Shown: positions 50,184-59,755 of the stretch, in pieces
How the letters are laid out: each line of letters begins with the position of its first letter
Numbering within the stretch: the stretch's first letter is position 1
Program-made: the position numbers and the translations under genes
Source of the DNA: Altibacter sp.
GTDB taxonomy: Bacteria; Bacteroidota; Bacteroidia; Flavobacteriales; Flavobacteriaceae
Length of the DNA: 64,000 nucleotides
Reading direction: 5' to 3'
NCBI GenBank assembly: GCA_002696485.1
Contig: NZTP01000015.1
Span: 1 to 64,000 of the forward strand
Notes under the pieces: model-generated
The model's database searches: none
The model's input: the letters and a program-made list of their open reading frames with translations, nothing else
What the model was told of the DNA's origin: nothing

Positions 50184-53009
50184 ATGAGCAATTATCACTT
50201 CAACGCTATCGAAGCCAAATGGCAAAAATACTGGGCTGAACATAAAACATTTCAGGCCGAGAATACCAGTGAGAAACCTAAATATTATGTACTGGACATG
50301 TTTCCATACCCTTCGGGTGCAGGGCTTCACGTAGGACATCCATTGGGGTATATCGCCAGTGACATCTATGCGCGATACAAGCGACACCAAGGTTTTAATG
50401 TCTTACATCCGCAAGGATACGATTCCTTTGGGCTTCCGGCTGAACAATATGCCATACAAACCGGGCAACATCCCAGAAAGACTACCGAGGAGAACATTGC
50501 TCGATACAGAGAGCAGTTAGACAAGATAGGATTCTCCTTCGATTGGAGTAGGGAGGTTCGCACCTCCGACCCGCATTATTATAAGTGGACACAGTGGATC
50601 TTCATGCAATTGTTTGATAGCTGGTACGATAAGGCTTCAGATAAGGCACGCGCTATAAGTGAATTGATCACTATTTTTTCTGAAGAAGGCAGCGGGCAGG
50701 TTAAAGCTGCTTGCGATACAACAGTTCGAAAGTTTACAGCCCAAGAATGGAATAGTTTTTCCGAAGCAATACAACAAAAGGAGCTCCTTAAGTATAGATT
50801 AACCTATCTTGCTGAAACCGAAGTAAATTGGTGCCCCGAATTAGGAACTGTACTGGCCAATGACGAGATCGTGAACGGCGTGTCCGAACGGGGAGGCTAT
50901 CCGGTGGTGCGAAAGCGTATGAAACAGTGGAGCATGCGTATAACCGCCTATGCACAACGATTATTGGATGGTCTGGAATCGATCGATTGGCCTCAGCCTC
51001 TAAAAGATGCTCAAACCAATTGGATTGGTCGCTCGAAAGGAGCTTCGGTCATTTTCAAGGTAAAGGATCACAACGAGAACATTGAGGTCTTCACCACACG
51101 GCCGGATACTATTTATGGGGTAAGTTTTATGACCCTGGCACCGGAACATGAACTGGTTCCCAGGATCACTTCTGAAGCACAAAAACAAGCAGTTCAAGAT
51201 TATATTGAAGCTACGTCAAAACGAAGTGAGCGAGAGCGCATGGCCGATGTCAAAACCATTAGCGGTGTATTTACAGGAGCCTATGTAACGCATCCATTTA
51301 GCGGGGAAGACATTCCTGTATGGATAGGGGATTACGTTTTGGCAGGCTACGGAACCGGTGCTGTGATGAGCGTTCCGTGCGGTGATCAACGTGATTACGA
51401 TTTTGCCACACATTTTGGCATTCCTATTCCAAACATTTTTAAGGATGTCGATATTTCTGAAGAAGCCTTTTCCGATAAGGAGAATACCATCCTTACCAAC
51501 AGCGATTTCCTCAATGACTTGTCCTACGCTGAAGCAACGCAGCGTGTTATTGAAGCACTTGAGAAGAAAGGCGCCGGAGAAGGGAAGATCAACTACAGGT
51601 TGCGAGATGCTGTCTTTTCCAGACAACGGTATTGGGGCGAACCATTCCCGGTGTATTACAAAAACGGCTTACCACAATTAATTGATGAAAAGCATTTGCC
51701 ATTGACCCTTCCGGAAGTAGAAAAATACCTCCCTACCGAGGATGGCGAACCCCCGTTGGGTCGCGCAGAAGTTTGGGCATGGGATGAAAATGCGGGTGCC
51801 GTGGTATCCAACGATAGAATTGACCATAAAACAGTTTTTCCATTGGAATTGAATACTATGCCCGGCTGGGCAGGCAGTAGTTGTTATATGTTTCGGTATA
51901 TGGATCCGAGGAATGACGATGCCTTGGCTTCCCAAGAAGCGATGGACTATTGGAAGTGTGTGGATCTTTACGTTGGGGGGAGCGAACACGCAACAGGTCA
52001 TTTGCTCTACAGCAGATTTTGGGTAAAATTCTTATATGATCGCGGTGTATTGCCGGTTCAGGAACCGTTCAAAAAATTGATCAATCAAGGGATGATCTTG
52101 GGCGAGAGCGCGTATGTTTATCGAATTGAGGGAGAGAACACGTTTATTTCTAAAGGAAAATATAGCGGGGAAAAGATTCAGCCGATACACGCCGATGTCT
52201 CCTTTGTGAATCTTCAAAATGAATTAGATATTGAAGCTTTTAAGGCGTGGCGTCCTGAATTCTCCGACGCTGATTTTATTACGGAAGAAGACGGGGCTTT
52301 CAAAGTCTCCCGAGAGGTCGAAAAAATGTCTAAGTCTAAATACAATGTCGTCAATCCCGATGATATTTGTGCGCAGTATGGAGCAGATACCTTGCGCATG
52401 TACGAGATGTTTCTGGGGCCCTTAGAGCAAGCCAAGCCATGGAACACTGCCGGTATCACAGGGGTGCACGGTTTTTTAAAAAAGTTATGGAAATTATACC
52501 ATTCTGCTGCCGGTGATACTTTTTATGTAAGCGATGAGCAAGCTTCCAAAGAAAGTTTAAAGACCCTGCACAAGACGATCAAGAAAGTACAGGAAGATAT
52601 CGAGAATTTTAGCTTTAATACCTCGGTTTCAACCTTTATGATCGCTGTGAACGAGCTTACAGCACAACAATGCACTTCCCGAGAGATCCTAGAGCCTATT
52701 TTGGGGCTCATCTCGCCATACGCTCCGCATATTGCAGAAGAGTTGTGGCAAAGACTAGGGCATGGTAAGAGCATTTCAACGGCACCTTTTCCAACATTCG
52801 AAGCTTCTTATTTGGTCGAAAGCACGAAAGAATATCCGATTTCCTTTAATGGGAAAATGCGTTTCACCTTAGAATTGCCTTTGGACCTGTCAAAGGACGC
52901 CATTGAGGCTGCCGTCATGTCACATGAGAAGACCGCCCACTATTTGGAGGGTCGCAGCCCGAAAAAGGTAATTGTGGTACCCGGAAAGATTGTAAATATT
53001 GTTGGCTAA
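50184..53009 (+). CDS. leuS: Leucyl-tRNA synthetase
   Basis: Charges tRNA-Leu. The 941-residue enzyme is of class I: the HIGH-type motif HVGHPLGY is near residue 50 and KMSKSKYN near residue 713. The editing domain occupies roughly residues 260-440 ([35 protein letters not shown]). An extra stretch of about 60 residues (near 150-215, [19 protein letters not shown]) interrupts the usual catalytic core, as I recall for other Bacteroidota. Its own promoter lies in the divergent gap with ftsX. Confidence 0.98.
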   Translation: MSNYHFNAIEAKWQKYWAEHKTFQAENTSEKPKYYVLDMFPYPSGAGLHVGHPLGYIASDIYARYKRHQGFNVLHPQGYDSFGLPAEQYAIQTGQHPRKTTEENIARYREQLDKIGFSFDWSREVRTSDPHYYKWTQWIFMQLFDSWYDKASDKARAISELITIFSEEGSGQVKAACDTTVRKFTAQEWNSFSEAIQQKELLKYRLTYLAETEVNWCPELGTVLANDEIVNGVSERGGYPVVRKRMKQWSMRITAYAQRLLDGLESIDWPQPLKDAQTNWIGRSKGASVIFKVKDHNENIEVFTTRPDTIYGVSFMTLAPEHELVPRITSEAQKQAVQDYIEATSKRSERERMADVKTISGVFTGAYVTHPFSGEDIPVWIGDYVLAGYGTGAVMSVPCGDQRDYDFATHFGIPIPNIFKDVDISEEAFSDKENTILTNSDFLNDLSYAEATQRVIEALEKKGAGEGKINYRLRDAVFSRQRYWGEPFPVYYKNGLPQLIDEKHLPLTLPEVEKYLPTEDGEPPLGRAEVWAWDENAGAVVSNDRIDHKTVFPLELNTMPGWAGSSCYMFRYMDPRNDDALASQEAMDYWKCVDLYVGGSEHATGHLLYSRFWVKFLYDRGVLPVQEPFKKLINQGMILGESAYVYRIEGENTFISKGKYSGEKIQPIHADVSFVNLQNELDIEAFKAWRPEFSDADFITEEDGAFKVSREVEKMSKSKYNVVNPDDICAQYGADTLRMYEMFLGPLEQAKPWNTAGITGVHGFLKKLWKLYHSAAGDTFYVSDEQASKESLKTLHKTIKKVQEDIENFSFNTSVSTFMIAVNELTAQQCTSREILEPILGLISPYAPHIAEELWQRLGHGKSISTAPFPTFEASYLVESTKEYPISFNGKMRFTLELPLDLSKDAIEAAVMSHEKTAHYLEGRSPKKVIVVPGKIVNIVG

Positions 53010-53062
53010 ATTTTAGCACACTTTTTGCTATTCCCTTTGTACATTTAAAACAAAAAAAAACA

Positions 53063-53752
53063 ATGATTGGATATTATATATTAGCCGGGATCATCTTTTT
53101 GGTGAGCATGTATGTGAGCAATAAATTGAAAAGTAAATTTAAAAAATACTCTCAAATCCATTTGCAAAACGGCATGAGCGGAAAGGAGATTGCCGAGAAG
53201 ATGTTACGTGACAATGGCATCCTCGACGTACAAGTGATCTCGGTTGCAGGTGAACTTACAGACCATTATAATCCGGCGAAGAAAACAGTAAATCTTAGTG
53301 AGCCGGTATACATGCAGCGAAATGCAGCAGCAGCAGCAGTAGCAGCGCACGAATGCGGGCATGCTGTACAACATGCTACGGCCTATAGTTGGTTGAAAAT
53401 GCGATCGGCGATCGTACCTGCGGTGAGTATCTCAAGCAAACTATCGAATTTTGTCATCATGGCCGGTTTAGTACTATCGGTGACAGGTTCGCTAATTGGG
53501 AACACGATCTTTTTAGTTGGTATTCTGTTATTTGCCTTGACCACGGTATTTGCGTTCATCACCCTTCCGGTCGAATTTGACGCTAGCAAGCGTGCGCTGG
53601 CGTGGTTGGAAAGCGCCAATATGGTGACGCCACAAGAGCATGCTGGGGCGAAAGATGCTTTAAAATGGGCGGCCCGCACTTACGTGGTTTCTGCTCTCGG
53701 CTCCCTGGCTACCTTGTTGTACTTTATTAGTATTTTTCTGGGAAGACGATAA
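53063..53752 (+). CDS. Membrane-bound zinc metallopeptidase (Zn_peptidase_2 family)
   Basis: A 229-residue inner-membrane protein of the YugP/Zn_peptidase_2 type. It has an N-terminal membrane segment, the zinc motif HECGH in VAAHECGHAVQHA (about residue 96), two further membrane segments (about 130-175) and the late glutamate region VEFDASKRALAWL. The substrate is unknown. An unusual inverted-repeat element fills the gap after it. Confidence 0.9.
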   Translation: MIGYYILAGIIFLVSMYVSNKLKSKFKKYSQIHLQNGMSGKEIAEKMLRDNGILDVQVISVAGELTDHYNPAKKTVNLSEPVYMQRNAAAAAVAAHECGHAVQHATAYSWLKMRSAIVPAVSISSKLSNFVIMAGLVLSVTGSLIGNTIFLVGILLFALTTVFAFITLPVEFDASKRALAWLESANMVTPQEHAGAKDALKWAARTYVVSALGSLATLLYFISIFLGRR

Positions 53753-53760
53753 GAAGGAAA

Positions 53761-53852
53761 GGTTCGAGTGTTTTTCAAAACGTGAAAAACGTACCACGCG
53801 CGAAGGACATCCTTCGCGCGTGGTGTTTTCGCCTGTGGCGAATGCTCGAACC
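53761..53852. repeat. Cloverleaf-like inverted-repeat element
   Basis: Four perfect stems nest together: outer GGTTCGAG (53761-53768)/CTCGAACC (53845-53852); arm 1 GTTTTTCA (53770-53777)/TGAAAAAC (53783-53790); arm 2, 15 bases, ACCACGCGCGAAGGA (53793-53807)/TCCTTCGCGCGTGGT (53810-53824); arm 3 TTCGCC (53828-53833)/GGCGAA (53837-53842). Few bases are left unpaired, and both strands fold alike. Arm 2 followed by TTTT on the plus strand and TTTTT on the minus strand may end both convergent transcripts. It has no anticodon or acceptor layout of a tRNA and no reading frame. Confidence 0.8.
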
Positions 53853-53861
53853 GGTTGCTTC

Positions 53862-55232
53862 CTAGCCGGCAACATTATTCGGGTTATACCCTAGATAAGG
53901 GACATCACTTTCAGTAAAACGAATGCCAAAATCTTCCAACTCCTTCAGTATGGGTTCGTAGACTTCTTTAGCGATGGGTAGTTGTACTCCGGGTGTTGTG
54001 ATCTCTTCGTTCAATATCTTTAATGCCGCTATGGCGACAGGCAGACCAACGGTCTTAGCCATTGCCGTATAATTTTGGTCATCCCCCTTAATTACCATAT
54101 TACTGTCAATCTGGTATTTGGAACCCTTCAATTCGTACCCAAACTTATGGTACATTACGATCATATCTTTGTCGGCTTCCTTCAAGGTCCATTTATCTTC
54201 TAGTATTCTTTGAAGTGCCTGCGCCGGGGTAGCATCTTTAATACCTATCTTCTTTTCGGAATTGAAAATATCCAATTCTTCCAGTTTCCCCCACATGAGA
54301 TCGTCTTGGTCGATCTTAAGATTATGACGTAATTTCAATTCCACCGAATCGGTTGGGGAATAAGGCAAGAACAGATTTACAAAATTACGGTAGGAAAGTG
54401 CTTCAGAATTAGGGATCGTATAATCGTCGTCTGTCATCCCTAACTGAACAAACATGTTCCAGGCCTTGCTGAATCCTACATGACGAATGGTCCCTCTGTA
54501 CAATGTTAGCACATCTTCCAATCCGTATACCTTACGGTATTTCAAAGAATTTCTGTTAGCATAAGCTTCGAAACGACCATGGCCCTCAACATCTAAAAAT
54601 TCTGTTCTTCGAAACAAACGGTGATAGGGGATATATTTATAAGTGCCCTCTTGAATAAATTCAGCAGCGCCACCCTGTCCTGCGAGTACGACATTTCGCG
54701 GGTTCCAGGTGAATTTGTAATGCCAAAGGTTGTCATCGCTTTCGGGAGCTATCAATCCGCCTGTGAAGGATTCGAACAATAGCATTTTTCCTCCTTTGGC
54801 GCGAATACGATCGATCACCTGCATGGCACTCATGTGGTCGATTCCGGGGTCTAATCCTATCTCATTCATGAACACCAAGCCCTTTGCCTTTGCCCGTGTA
54901 TCTAAGGACTGCATCTGGTCACTCACATAAGAGGCCGTCACAAGATGTTTTCCAAATTCGATACAATCTTTTGCTACTTCAATGTGATAACGTGCAGGTA
55001 ACATAGAGATGACAAGGTCGCTGTTCTCTACGGCACGTCTGCGCTGAGATTCATTAAAAACATCAAGTAAAATGCCTCGGGCATTGGGGTGACCATCTGT
55101 GAACTTTTGAGCGTTCTGTATCGAGATATCACCAATGGTGATAAAGAGTTCTTCGGCTTCAGATCGGTCTAGTAAATATTGAATTAAACTTGTTGCCGAA
55201 CGCCCGGCCCCAATGATCAAAATGTTTCTCAT
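53862..55232 (-). CDS. Saccharopine dehydrogenase family protein
   Basis: A 456-residue NAD(P)-dependent oxidoreductase. The Rossmann motif IIGAGRSATSLIQYLL opens it; further family stretches are SDLVISMLPARYHIEVAKDC, split over residues 70-90, and NEIGLDPGIDHMSAMQVID. The family includes saccharopine dehydrogenase (lysine breakdown) and carboxynorspermidine synthase; no other lysine or polyamine gene lies nearby to decide. It converges on the zinc peptidase gene and diverges from the DUF423 gene. Confidence 0.88.
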   Translation of the reverse strand: MRNILIIGAGRSATSLIQYLLDRSEAEELFITIGDISIQNAQKFTDGHPNARGILLDVFNESQRRRAVENSDLVISMLPARYHIEVAKDCIEFGKHLVTASYVSDQMQSLDTRAKAKGLVFMNEIGLDPGIDHMSAMQVIDRIRAKGGKMLLFESFTGGLIAPESDDNLWHYKFTWNPRNVVLAGQGGAAEFIQEGTYKYIPYHRLFRRTEFLDVEGHGRFEAYANRNSLKYRKVYGLEDVLTLYRGTIRHVGFSKAWNMFVQLGMTDDDYTIPNSEALSYRNFVNLFLPYSPTDSVELKLRHNLKIDQDDLMWGKLEELDIFNSEKKIGIKDATPAQALQRILEDKWTLKEADKDMIVMYHKFGYELKGSKYQIDSNMVIKGDDQNYTAMAKTVGLPVAIAALKILNEEITTPGVQLPIAKEVYEPILKELEDFGIRFTESDVPYLGYNPNNVAG

Positions 55233-55246
55233 CCGTAGTTTTTCGT

Positions 55247-55254
55247 TAGCTTTG
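55247..55254 (+). promoter_or_regulatory. Putative DUF423 gene promoter, -7 box
   Basis: TAGCTTTG fits TAnnTTTG, 46 bases before the ATG at 55301. No TTG at -33. Confidence 0.4.
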
Positions 55255-55300
55255 TAGTAGATATGTTACGAAGCGAAAGTACTAATTGTAAGCGTAAATT

Positions 55301-55699
55301 ATGCGGGATTTCGATAAAAAAATTGTGGTAACAGCTACCCTGTTGGGTGCCATGACAATCGCTGTTGGTGCCTTTGGTGCCCACGGACTCAAAAATTTTG
55401 TGGGGTCAGATGCGATAGCAACTTTTGAAACTGGTGTGCGCTACCAAATGTATCACGCGATCGCTTTATTGATACTCGGTTTTGCTACCCAAGTACCGGC
55501 TGCCACCCGAAAATGGGTATTTCGTTTTTTTGTTTTCGGAATTGTATTGTTCTCAGGTTCCATATATCTCTTGGCGTTGCAAGCGGTGCTTCCTTTTTCT
55601 GTTTCGTTTTTAGGACCGGTGACACCGCTGGGAGGGCTGCTGTTAATTTCCGGATGGATTCGGTGGGCCTATGGTTTATTAACAATTAAGTCGGGATAA
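55301..55699 (+). CDS. DUF423 family membrane protein
   Basis: A 132-residue small membrane protein with four hydrophobic segments and the family stretches GAFGAHGLKN and YQMYHAIALLILG, plus the end SFLGPVTPLGGLLLISGW. DUF423 proteins (YgdD-like) are widespread and of unknown function. It is a single gene between the saccharopine-dehydrogenase-like gene and pckA. Confidence 0.9.
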   Translation: MRDFDKKIVVTATLLGAMTIAVGAFGAHGLKNFVGSDAIATFETGVRYQMYHAIALLILGFATQVPAATRKWVFRFFVFGIVLFSGSIYLLALQAVLPFSVSFLGPVTPLGGLLLISGWIRWAYGLLTIKSG

Positions 55700-55737
55700 T
55701 TATGTTTTTTTAAAGGATGAATCTGTGGTAGTTTTAT

Positions 55738-55745
55738 TATTTTTG
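55738..55745 (+). promoter_or_regulatory. Putative pckA promoter, -7 box
   Basis: TATTTTTG fits TAnnTTTG, 23 bases before the pckA ATG. No TTG at -33. Confidence 0.45.
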
Positions 55746-55768
55746 TACCACAACAATTAAAATAAGTT

Positions 55769-57367
55769 ATGGTCGGTAAAAACCAAACTACGAAAATGAT
55801 TTCCGTAGACCAATACGGGATCAAAAATGCAAAAGTTAAGTATCAATTATCTTCACAAGAACTCCATAACGAAACCATTCAAAAAGGGCAGGGAGTAGAA
55901 GCCAGCAGCGGTGCTCTTGCTGTTAATACAGGAGAGTTTACAGGACGCTCACCCAAAGATCGTTTTATCGTTAAAGACGACGTCACTAGAGATAAGGTAT
56001 GGTGGGGGAATATCAACATTCCGTTTCCTACGAATATGTTCGACGCTTTATACGATAAAGTAGTCGATTACCTTTCTGAAAAAGAGATTTACGTGCGTGA
56101 CAGTTATGCCTGTGCCGATGATGCGTATCGCTTGAACATTCGTGTGATTACAGAATATCCATGGTCGAATATGTTTGCTCACAACATGTTCTTACGACCT
56201 ACTGACGCTGAATTGGATAACTTCGATCCAGAGTGGCTTATCGTGAATGCGCCCGGATTTAAAGCTGATCCAGAGATTGATGGAACAAGACAACACAATT
56301 TTGCCATCCTCAATTTTACTAAAAAGATCGCCTTGATAGGTGGAACCGGATATACAGGGGAGATCAAAAAAGGAATATTCTCGGCGCTTAATTTTATTCT
56401 CCCGGTTTACAAGAATACCATGCCAATGCACTGCTCTGCAAATGTAGGTGACGATGGTGAGACGGCTATTTTCTTTGGCTTGTCTGGAACAGGAAAGACA
56501 ACGCTTTCTGCAGATCCAAATCGGAAACTCATCGGTGACGATGAACACGGTTGGACAGCAGAGAATACAATCTTTAATTTCGAAGGAGGATGCTATGCCA
56601 AAGTGATCAATCTTTCCGAAGAGAACGAACCGGATATCTATCATGCGATCAAGCCGGGTGCCATTCTTGAAAATGTGATCCTCAACGAAAAAGGGGAAGT
56701 GAATTTTGCCAATACCTCCATCACACAGAATACGCGTGTGAGTTATCCTATTTATCACATCGATAATATACAAGAACCATCTATTGGCGAAAACCCTAAG
56801 AATATCTTTTTTCTAACAGCCGATGCTTTTGGTGTGTTGCCTCCTATTTCTAAACTTACTCCGGGTCAGGCAGCGTACCACTTTATTAGCGGGTATACGG
56901 CCAAGGTGGCTGGGACCGAGGAAGGGATCAATGAGCCTACACCTAACTTTTCGGCCTGCTTCGGAGCTCCTTTCATGCCGTTGCACCCCACCGAATATGG
57001 GGAGATGCTGAGCAAGAAAATGAAGAATGCCGGCGTGAATGTCTGGTTGATCAATACCGGTTGGACCGGAGGTCCTTACGGTGTGGGAAGTAGAATGAAA
57101 CTTAAATTCACCCGTGCGATGATTACGGCAGCTCTCAATGGTGATTTAAACGATGTGGCCTACGAACAACATCCTATTTTTGGGCTTCAAGTACCGCAAT
57201 CGTGCCCGAATGTTCCAAGTGAAGTGCTAAATCCCAAAGACACTTGGAAGAATAAAAAGGCTTACGACATCCAAGCACAGGAACTGGCTTCTTCGTTTAA
57301 AGAGAATTTCAAAAAGTTCGAAGAATTTGCGAATGAGGAAATACTCTCGGGAGCGCCTATTAATTAG
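55769..57367 (+). CDS. pckA: Phosphoenolpyruvate carboxykinase (ATP)
   Basis: Converts oxaloacetate and ATP to phosphoenolpyruvate, CO2 and ADP, the entry to gluconeogenesis. The 532-residue protein has the kinase loop FFGLSGTGKTTLSAD (core at residues 237-244), the metal-binding GDDEHGW, TGRSPKDRFIV near residue 55 and NTGWTGGPYGVGSRMKL. ATG 55769 adds nine residues before the more conserved MISVDQYGI (ATG 55796), so the exact start is open. A bidirectional terminator follows. Confidence 0.98.
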   Translation: MVGKNQTTKMISVDQYGIKNAKVKYQLSSQELHNETIQKGQGVEASSGALAVNTGEFTGRSPKDRFIVKDDVTRDKVWWGNINIPFPTNMFDALYDKVVDYLSEKEIYVRDSYACADDAYRLNIRVITEYPWSNMFAHNMFLRPTDAELDNFDPEWLIVNAPGFKADPEIDGTRQHNFAILNFTKKIALIGGTGYTGEIKKGIFSALNFILPVYKNTMPMHCSANVGDDGETAIFFGLSGTGKTTLSADPNRKLIGDDEHGWTAENTIFNFEGGCYAKVINLSEENEPDIYHAIKPGAILENVILNEKGEVNFANTSITQNTRVSYPIYHIDNIQEPSIGENPKNIFFLTADAFGVLPPISKLTPGQAAYHFISGYTAKVAGTEEGINEPTPNFSACFGAPFMPLHPTEYGEMLSKKMKNAGVNVWLINTGWTGGPYGVGSRMKLKFTRAMITAALNGDLNDVAYEQHPIFGLQVPQSCPNVPSEVLNPKDTWKNKKAYDIQAQELASSFKENFKKFEEFANEEILSGAPIN

Positions 57368-57390
57368 TGAGGCTTTCGTTAGTTTGAATA

Positions 57391-57428
57391 AAAAAAGGCT
57401 TTGGATATCGATCCGAAGCCTTTTTTTT
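57391..57428. terminator. Bidirectional terminator, pckA / hemD
   Basis: GGCTTTGGAT (57397-57406) pairs with ATCCGAAGCC (57411-57420; one wobble pair) around ATCG, with an A-run on the left and eight T on the right. Confidence 0.88.
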
Positions 57429-57478
57429 ACTAAGAATTTATATTGATAGATTTTATTGTTGTTTAAACAAGCTATAGC

Positions 57479-58225
57479 TTATTTCTTGTTTACCTCTTTA
57501 ATATATTTCTCTAATGCCATGGTCATGGAAGGCGTTTCCGGTGTCGGAGCTTGAATGTCTACGCGTAAACCACTATCTGTAGCGGCCTTCACGGTCGTGT
57601 TTCCAAAGACTGCTATACGGGTGTCATTTTGTTTGAAATCCGGGAAGTTATGTAGCAATGATTCAATACCGCTGGGGCTGAAGAACACCAAGATATCATA
57701 ATACACATCCCGAAGATCGGAAAGGTCACTGACTACAGTCTTATAGAAAGTCGCTTGCTTCCAGTCGACCCCCAGATCGTTAAGAACCATTGGCACCTCC
57801 GGCTTTAATTTATCAGAAGAAGGGAGTAAGAACTTCTCGTTCTTATATTTTTTTATAAGTGGAGAAAGCTCGGTAAAAGTGCGCTTCCCAACATAAATCT
57901 TACGCTTTCGGTAGACCACATATTTTTGTAGATAGAATGCAACAGCTTCACTCTGGCAAAAGTATTTCATCGTATCGGGCACCTTGAACCGCAATTCTTC
58001 GGAGATTCTGAAAAAATGATCCACGGCATTTCTGCTGGTAAGTACTACGGCAGAGTATTTTGTGAGATCGACTTTCTGTGAGCGAACATCTTTACCTGAA
58101 ACTCCTTCAACATGTATAAAAGGCCTGAAATCTATTTTAACTTTCTGTTTTTCAATCAAATCGAAATAGGGAGAGTTTTCAACCTTAGGCTCGGGCTGAG
58201 AAACTAAAATAGTTTTCACTTTCAT
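57479..58225 (-). CDS. hemD: Uroporphyrinogen-III synthase
   Basis: Closes and inverts ring D to make uroporphyrinogen III for heme and siroheme. I start it at ATG 58225 (248 residues, MKVKTILVSQPEPK); the TTG six bases earlier is less likely. HemD sequences vary widely; recognisable are YSAVVLTSRNAVDHFF near residue 60 and the late FFSPSGIESLLHNFP and RIAVFGNTTVKAATDSGL. It follows the DUF4271 gene after 27 bases on the same strand. Confidence 0.9.
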   Translation of the reverse strand: MKVKTILVSQPEPKVENSPYFDLIEKQKVKIDFRPFIHVEGVSGKDVRSQKVDLTKYSAVVLTSRNAVDHFFRISEELRFKVPDTMKYFCQSEAVAFYLQKYVVYRKRKIYVGKRTFTELSPLIKKYKNEKFLLPSSDKLKPEVPMVLNDLGVDWKQATFYKTVVSDLSDLRDVYYDILVFFSPSGIESLLHNFPDFKQNDTRIAVFGNTTVKAATDSGLRVDIQAPTPETPSMTMALEKYIKEVNKK

Positions 58226-58252
58226 AGACAACTGGATTTTTGGTTTTTCCGA

Positions 58253-58906
58253 TCATACCAACGTTTTATAGAGGATGATATACGGTGAAATTTCAAGTGC
58301 GCAAAGATACAAAATAAAATAAAAGAAATTACGCATTATCGCGTTTCCGTTTGTTTTGTAGCTGTAAAACAGCGCAATACTGTTTAGGGCCAACACGACC
58401 AATACAAAGATGAGTAACACTGTTGACGAGGGCTGATAGACAAAATAGAAGATGAGATTTGCCATAAAAAAAAGTATGGCAATTAGATTCCTGTAGCTCA
58501 ATTTTTGATATAAATAACTGTTTATAAGAGCATCGATGGAGAATATATTTCCTATGATCTTCTCAAGTGCAAATTTAATACTTACAAAAACAACATAACC
58601 GGTGCAAATTTGAACAAACAGCCAAGGGTTCTCATGTAAGACTTTAGGGTTGTTAATTTGAATAAGCAAAAATATAAACAGAGATACTGAAACCACTTGG
58701 GTAACAAGCAAGAGTAAGTTAAAAGGGTGGTTGATCTCGTCATTTCTGCCCTGTACCATAAAGTATTTATTGGTGATAGGCAACATCACAAATTCTTCAA
58801 AACGTTTGGGGTAAAGGTATTTCGCCAAGGCATACAGAACCAAACAGATCACCATCAATAGGATGATCCAGTCCTGCGAAACGAAATTTCGTTCAATATA
58901 ATCCAT
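58253..58906 (-). CDS. DUF4271 family membrane protein
   Basis: A 217-residue inner-membrane protein with about six hydrophobic segments (first at about residues 14-28) and the family stretches NHPFNLLLLVTQVVS and RNLIAILFFMANLIFYFVYQP, the latter split. I choose ATG 58906 over the TTG at 58912. DUF4271 is always near hemD in flavobacteria as far as I recall, so a link to heme or envelope is possible; function unknown. Confidence 0.85.
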   Translation of the reverse strand: MDYIERNFVSQDWIILLMVICLVLYALAKYLYPKRFEEFVMLPITNKYFMVQGRNDEINHPFNLLLLVTQVVSVSLFIFLLIQINNPKVLHENPWLFVQICTGYVVFVSIKFALEKIIGNIFSIDALINSYLYQKLSYRNLIAILFFMANLIFYFVYQPSSTVLLIFVLVVLALNSIALFYSYKTNGNAIMRNFFYFILYLCALEISPYIILYKTLV

Positions 58907-58976
58907 GCCCAATTTTCAAGTAAAGGTACTGTAAATTTAATTTCGCCGAATCGGTGCAATTAGATTTTCCTTCACA

Positions 58977-59004
58977 TAATTTTGCACAAAAAAGGGTACA
59001 TTTG
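58977..59004 (+). promoter_or_regulatory. Two tandem -7 boxes before the mannosyltransferase gene
   Basis: TAATTTTG (58977-58984) and TACATTTG (58997-59004) both fit TAnnTTTG, 36 and 16 bases before ATG 59021. No TTG at -33 for either; which is used cannot be told from sequence. Confidence 0.45.
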
Positions 59005-59020
59005 CTCAAAAAAAGGGAGT

Positions 59021-59755
59021 ATGTCCAAAGCTGTGGTGGTAATACCCACATATAATGAGATCGAAAATATTGAACGGCTTATTCGCAATATTTTCTCCTT
59101 ACAGCGTGCTTTCGATATACTAGTCGTTGACGACAACTCTCCCGATGGGACTGCGGCACAAGTAAGGTCCATGATGCATGAGTTCCCTAATAAGCTTCAC
59201 ATACTAGAGCGTTCGGGAAAAATGGGTTTGGGTACAGCATATATTGCAGGATTTAAATGGGCATTGGAGCGATCGTATGAATATGTATTCGAAATGGACG
59301 CCGATTTTTCACACAACCCGAATGATCTTATACGCCTGTACAATGCGTGTGCAAAAGAAGGGTATCACATGTCCATTGGGTCCCGCTATGTAAAAGGGGT
59401 AAATGTGGTCAATTGGCCCATGAGCAGGGTGCTGCTCTCGTGGTTGGCCTCCAAATATGTGCGTATCATTACAGGTATGGACATTTACGATACAACAGCA
59501 GGTTTTGTATGTTACAAAAATGAAGTCCTGCAGAAAATAAATTTGGACAATATACAGTTTGTAGGCTACGCATTTCAGATCGAAATGAAATTTAAAGCGC
59601 ATCTTCGGAAATTTGAGATCGTGGAGATTCCCGTAGTGTTTACAGATAGAACCAAAGGAGAATCAAAAATGAGTGGCGGGATTATTTCCGAAGCAATTTT
59701 TGGAGTGATAACAATGAAGTTTAAAAGCTTGTTTAAGAGGTACGATTTTCAATGA
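59021..59755 (+). CDS. Polyprenol-phosphate mannosyltransferase (GT2, Dpm1 type)
   Basis: Moves a sugar, usually mannose from GDP-mannose, to a polyprenyl phosphate carrier at the inner membrane. From ATG 59021 the product has 244 residues and begins MSKAVVVIPTYNEIENI; the 58982 start adds 13 unrelated residues that overlap the promoter. GT2 motifs are visible: DILVVDDNSPDGTA, FEMDADFSHNPND (DxD), IGSRYVKG. No C-terminal membrane domain is present. It overlaps pyrC by four bases. Confidence 0.9.
   Translation: MSKAVVVIPTYNEIENIERLIRNIFSLQRAFDILVVDDNSPDGTAAQVRSMMHEFPNKLHILERSGKMGLGTAYIAGFKWALERSYEYVFEMDADFSHNPNDLIRLYNACAKEGYHMSIGSRYVKGVNVVNWPMSRVLLSWLASKYVRIITGMDIYDTTAGFVCYKNEVLQKINLDNIQFVGYAFQIEMKFKAHLRKFEIVEIPVVFTDRTKGESKMSGGIISEAIFGVITMKFKSLFKRYDFQ

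Noticed and set aside
53321..53349. Short GCA-type triplet run in the zinc peptidase gene
   Set aside because: It encodes an alanine stretch next to the HECGH motif that fits the protein; not a separate repeat element.
53761..53852. tRNA gene, because of the GGTTCGAG and a cloverleaf shape
   Set aside because: The arms have the wrong lengths (15-pair middle arm with a 2-base loop), there is no anticodon loop, and the outer stem does not fit an acceptor stem with CCA end.
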